Assembly: GCA_949285775.1 (NCBI GenBank)
Contig: CASEAD010000163.1
Coordinates: 1 to 5,177, forward strand
DNA: 5,177 bases
Direction: 5' to 3'
Source of the DNA: an uncultured bacterium
GTDB taxonomy: Bacteria; Bacillota_I; Bacilli_A; RF39; UBA660
Of the stretch, positions 5,039 through 5,177 are shown one piece after another. A program made the position numbers and the translations under genes. Numbering within the stretch: the first letter of the stretch is position 1; the number at the start of each line of letters is the position of its first letter. The notes beneath the pieces were generated by a model. It ran no database searches, was not told the DNA's origin, and saw only the letters and a program-made list of their open reading frames with translations.

Positions 5039-5177
5039 ATGAGACTCAAAACTGTATCAACAAAAAGCAATAATAACTACGCCATAATTACTGATTACAA
5101 AAAACTTAATGGAAAAAAATCTACTTATATATATGAAAACTTAGGTAATGACCAAAAATTAAAAGAAAGATTTGGTA
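5039..5177 (+). CDS. Transposase, N-terminal fragment, IS1634-like (runs off right edge)
   Basis: The frame starts at ATG 5039-5041 and stays open for 46 codons to the window end. The start MRLKTVSTKSNNNYAIITDY, then NGKKSTYIYENLG (residues 24-36) and a Lys/Glu-rich stretch, follows the pattern I know from IS1634-group DDE transposases: a short basic lead, a beta strand, NGK-S/T, then E-x-LG. Such enzymes cut and paste their own element. The catalytic DDE residues lie outside the window, so activity cannot be judged. A strong ribosome site and an extended -10 promoter precede it. It runs against all other genes here. Alternatives are other IS4-superfamily transposases; that it is a transposase is more certain than the exact group. 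Confidence 0.7.
   Translation, partial: MRLKTVSTKSNNNYAIITDYKKLNGKKSTYIYENLGNDQKLKERFG

Larger units (their letters stand above)
4942..5177 (+). mobile_element. Left part of an insertion sequence, probably IS1634-like (right end outside window)
   Basis: The segment holds a protective hairpin, a promoter, a strong ribosome site and the beginning of a transposase gene on the strand opposite to all host genes. Base composition changes too: the transposase part is purine-rich on + whereas the rest of the window is C-rich on +. The left boundary is not determined; it could lie between about 4910 and 4942. Terminal inverted repeats and target duplication cannot be tested because the right end is missing. 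Confidence 0.5.

Noticed and set aside
1..5177. CRISPR array, tRNA, rRNA or riboswitch
   Set aside because: I saw no regularly spaced repeats, cloverleaf-like segments or long structured leaders; the only spacers of note are 112-201 and 4770-5038, both explained by control signals and the insertion sequence.

Overview
The window is chromosomal DNA from a low-GC Gram-positive bacterium, most likely a Bacilli/Mollicutes-related gut-type lineage (inference). The reasons are a very AT-rich base composition, a single-membrane cell-wall protein set (M23 endopeptidase with LysM and G5-like domains), Bacillus-type genes (WalJ/YycJ, RlmH, RplI next to replicative helicase) and a Bacillus-type GAAC-N4-GTTC SOS box in front of recA. 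TGA serves as a real stop (walJ, dnaB) and Trp is TGG, so this is the standard bacterial code and not the Mycoplasma code.

Layout, read leftward because all host genes are on the minus strand. A sigma-A type promoter (4794-4822) and a strong ribosome site open a compact five-gene operon: rplI (L9), dnaB (replicative helicase), a membrane-anchored M23 peptidoglycan hydrolase, walJ (metallo-beta-lactamase-fold nuclease-like protein) and rlmH (23S rRNA methyltransferase). The genes abut or overlap: rplI stop and dnaB start lie within 10 bases, dnaB/M23 overlap 11 bases, M23/walJ share one base (TAATG), and walJ/rlmH share four (ATGA). A terminator hairpin at 194-218 overlaps the rlmH stop codon. 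Three bases beyond it is an SOS box (177-190), then a consensus TTGACA-17-TATAAT promoter (140-168), then the start of recA, of which only the first 36 codons are in the window.

The right end (4770-5177) differs. It holds a leftward terminator (4828-4854) preceded by what looks like the last 25 codons of an unidentified leftward gene. Then come a rightward hairpin with a T-tract (4942-4968), a rightward promoter with a repeated CGTACAT, a very strong ribosome site, and the first 46 codons of a transposase resembling the IS1634 group. The simplest reading is an insertion sequence that entered or destroyed the gene upstream of the rplI operon.

The operon joins ribosome (rplI, rlmH), replication (dnaB), DNA processing/repair (walJ) and cell-wall (M23) functions. 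In Bacillus subtilis the relatives of rplI, dnaB, walJ and rlmH all lie in the origin-proximal region, and the strong strand bias here (C far above G on the + strand) fits leading-strand, origin-proximal genes. I found no CRISPR array, tRNA, rRNA or clearly novel system. The most noteworthy items are the compact recA control region, the helicase/wall-hydrolase operon and the insertion-sequence junction.
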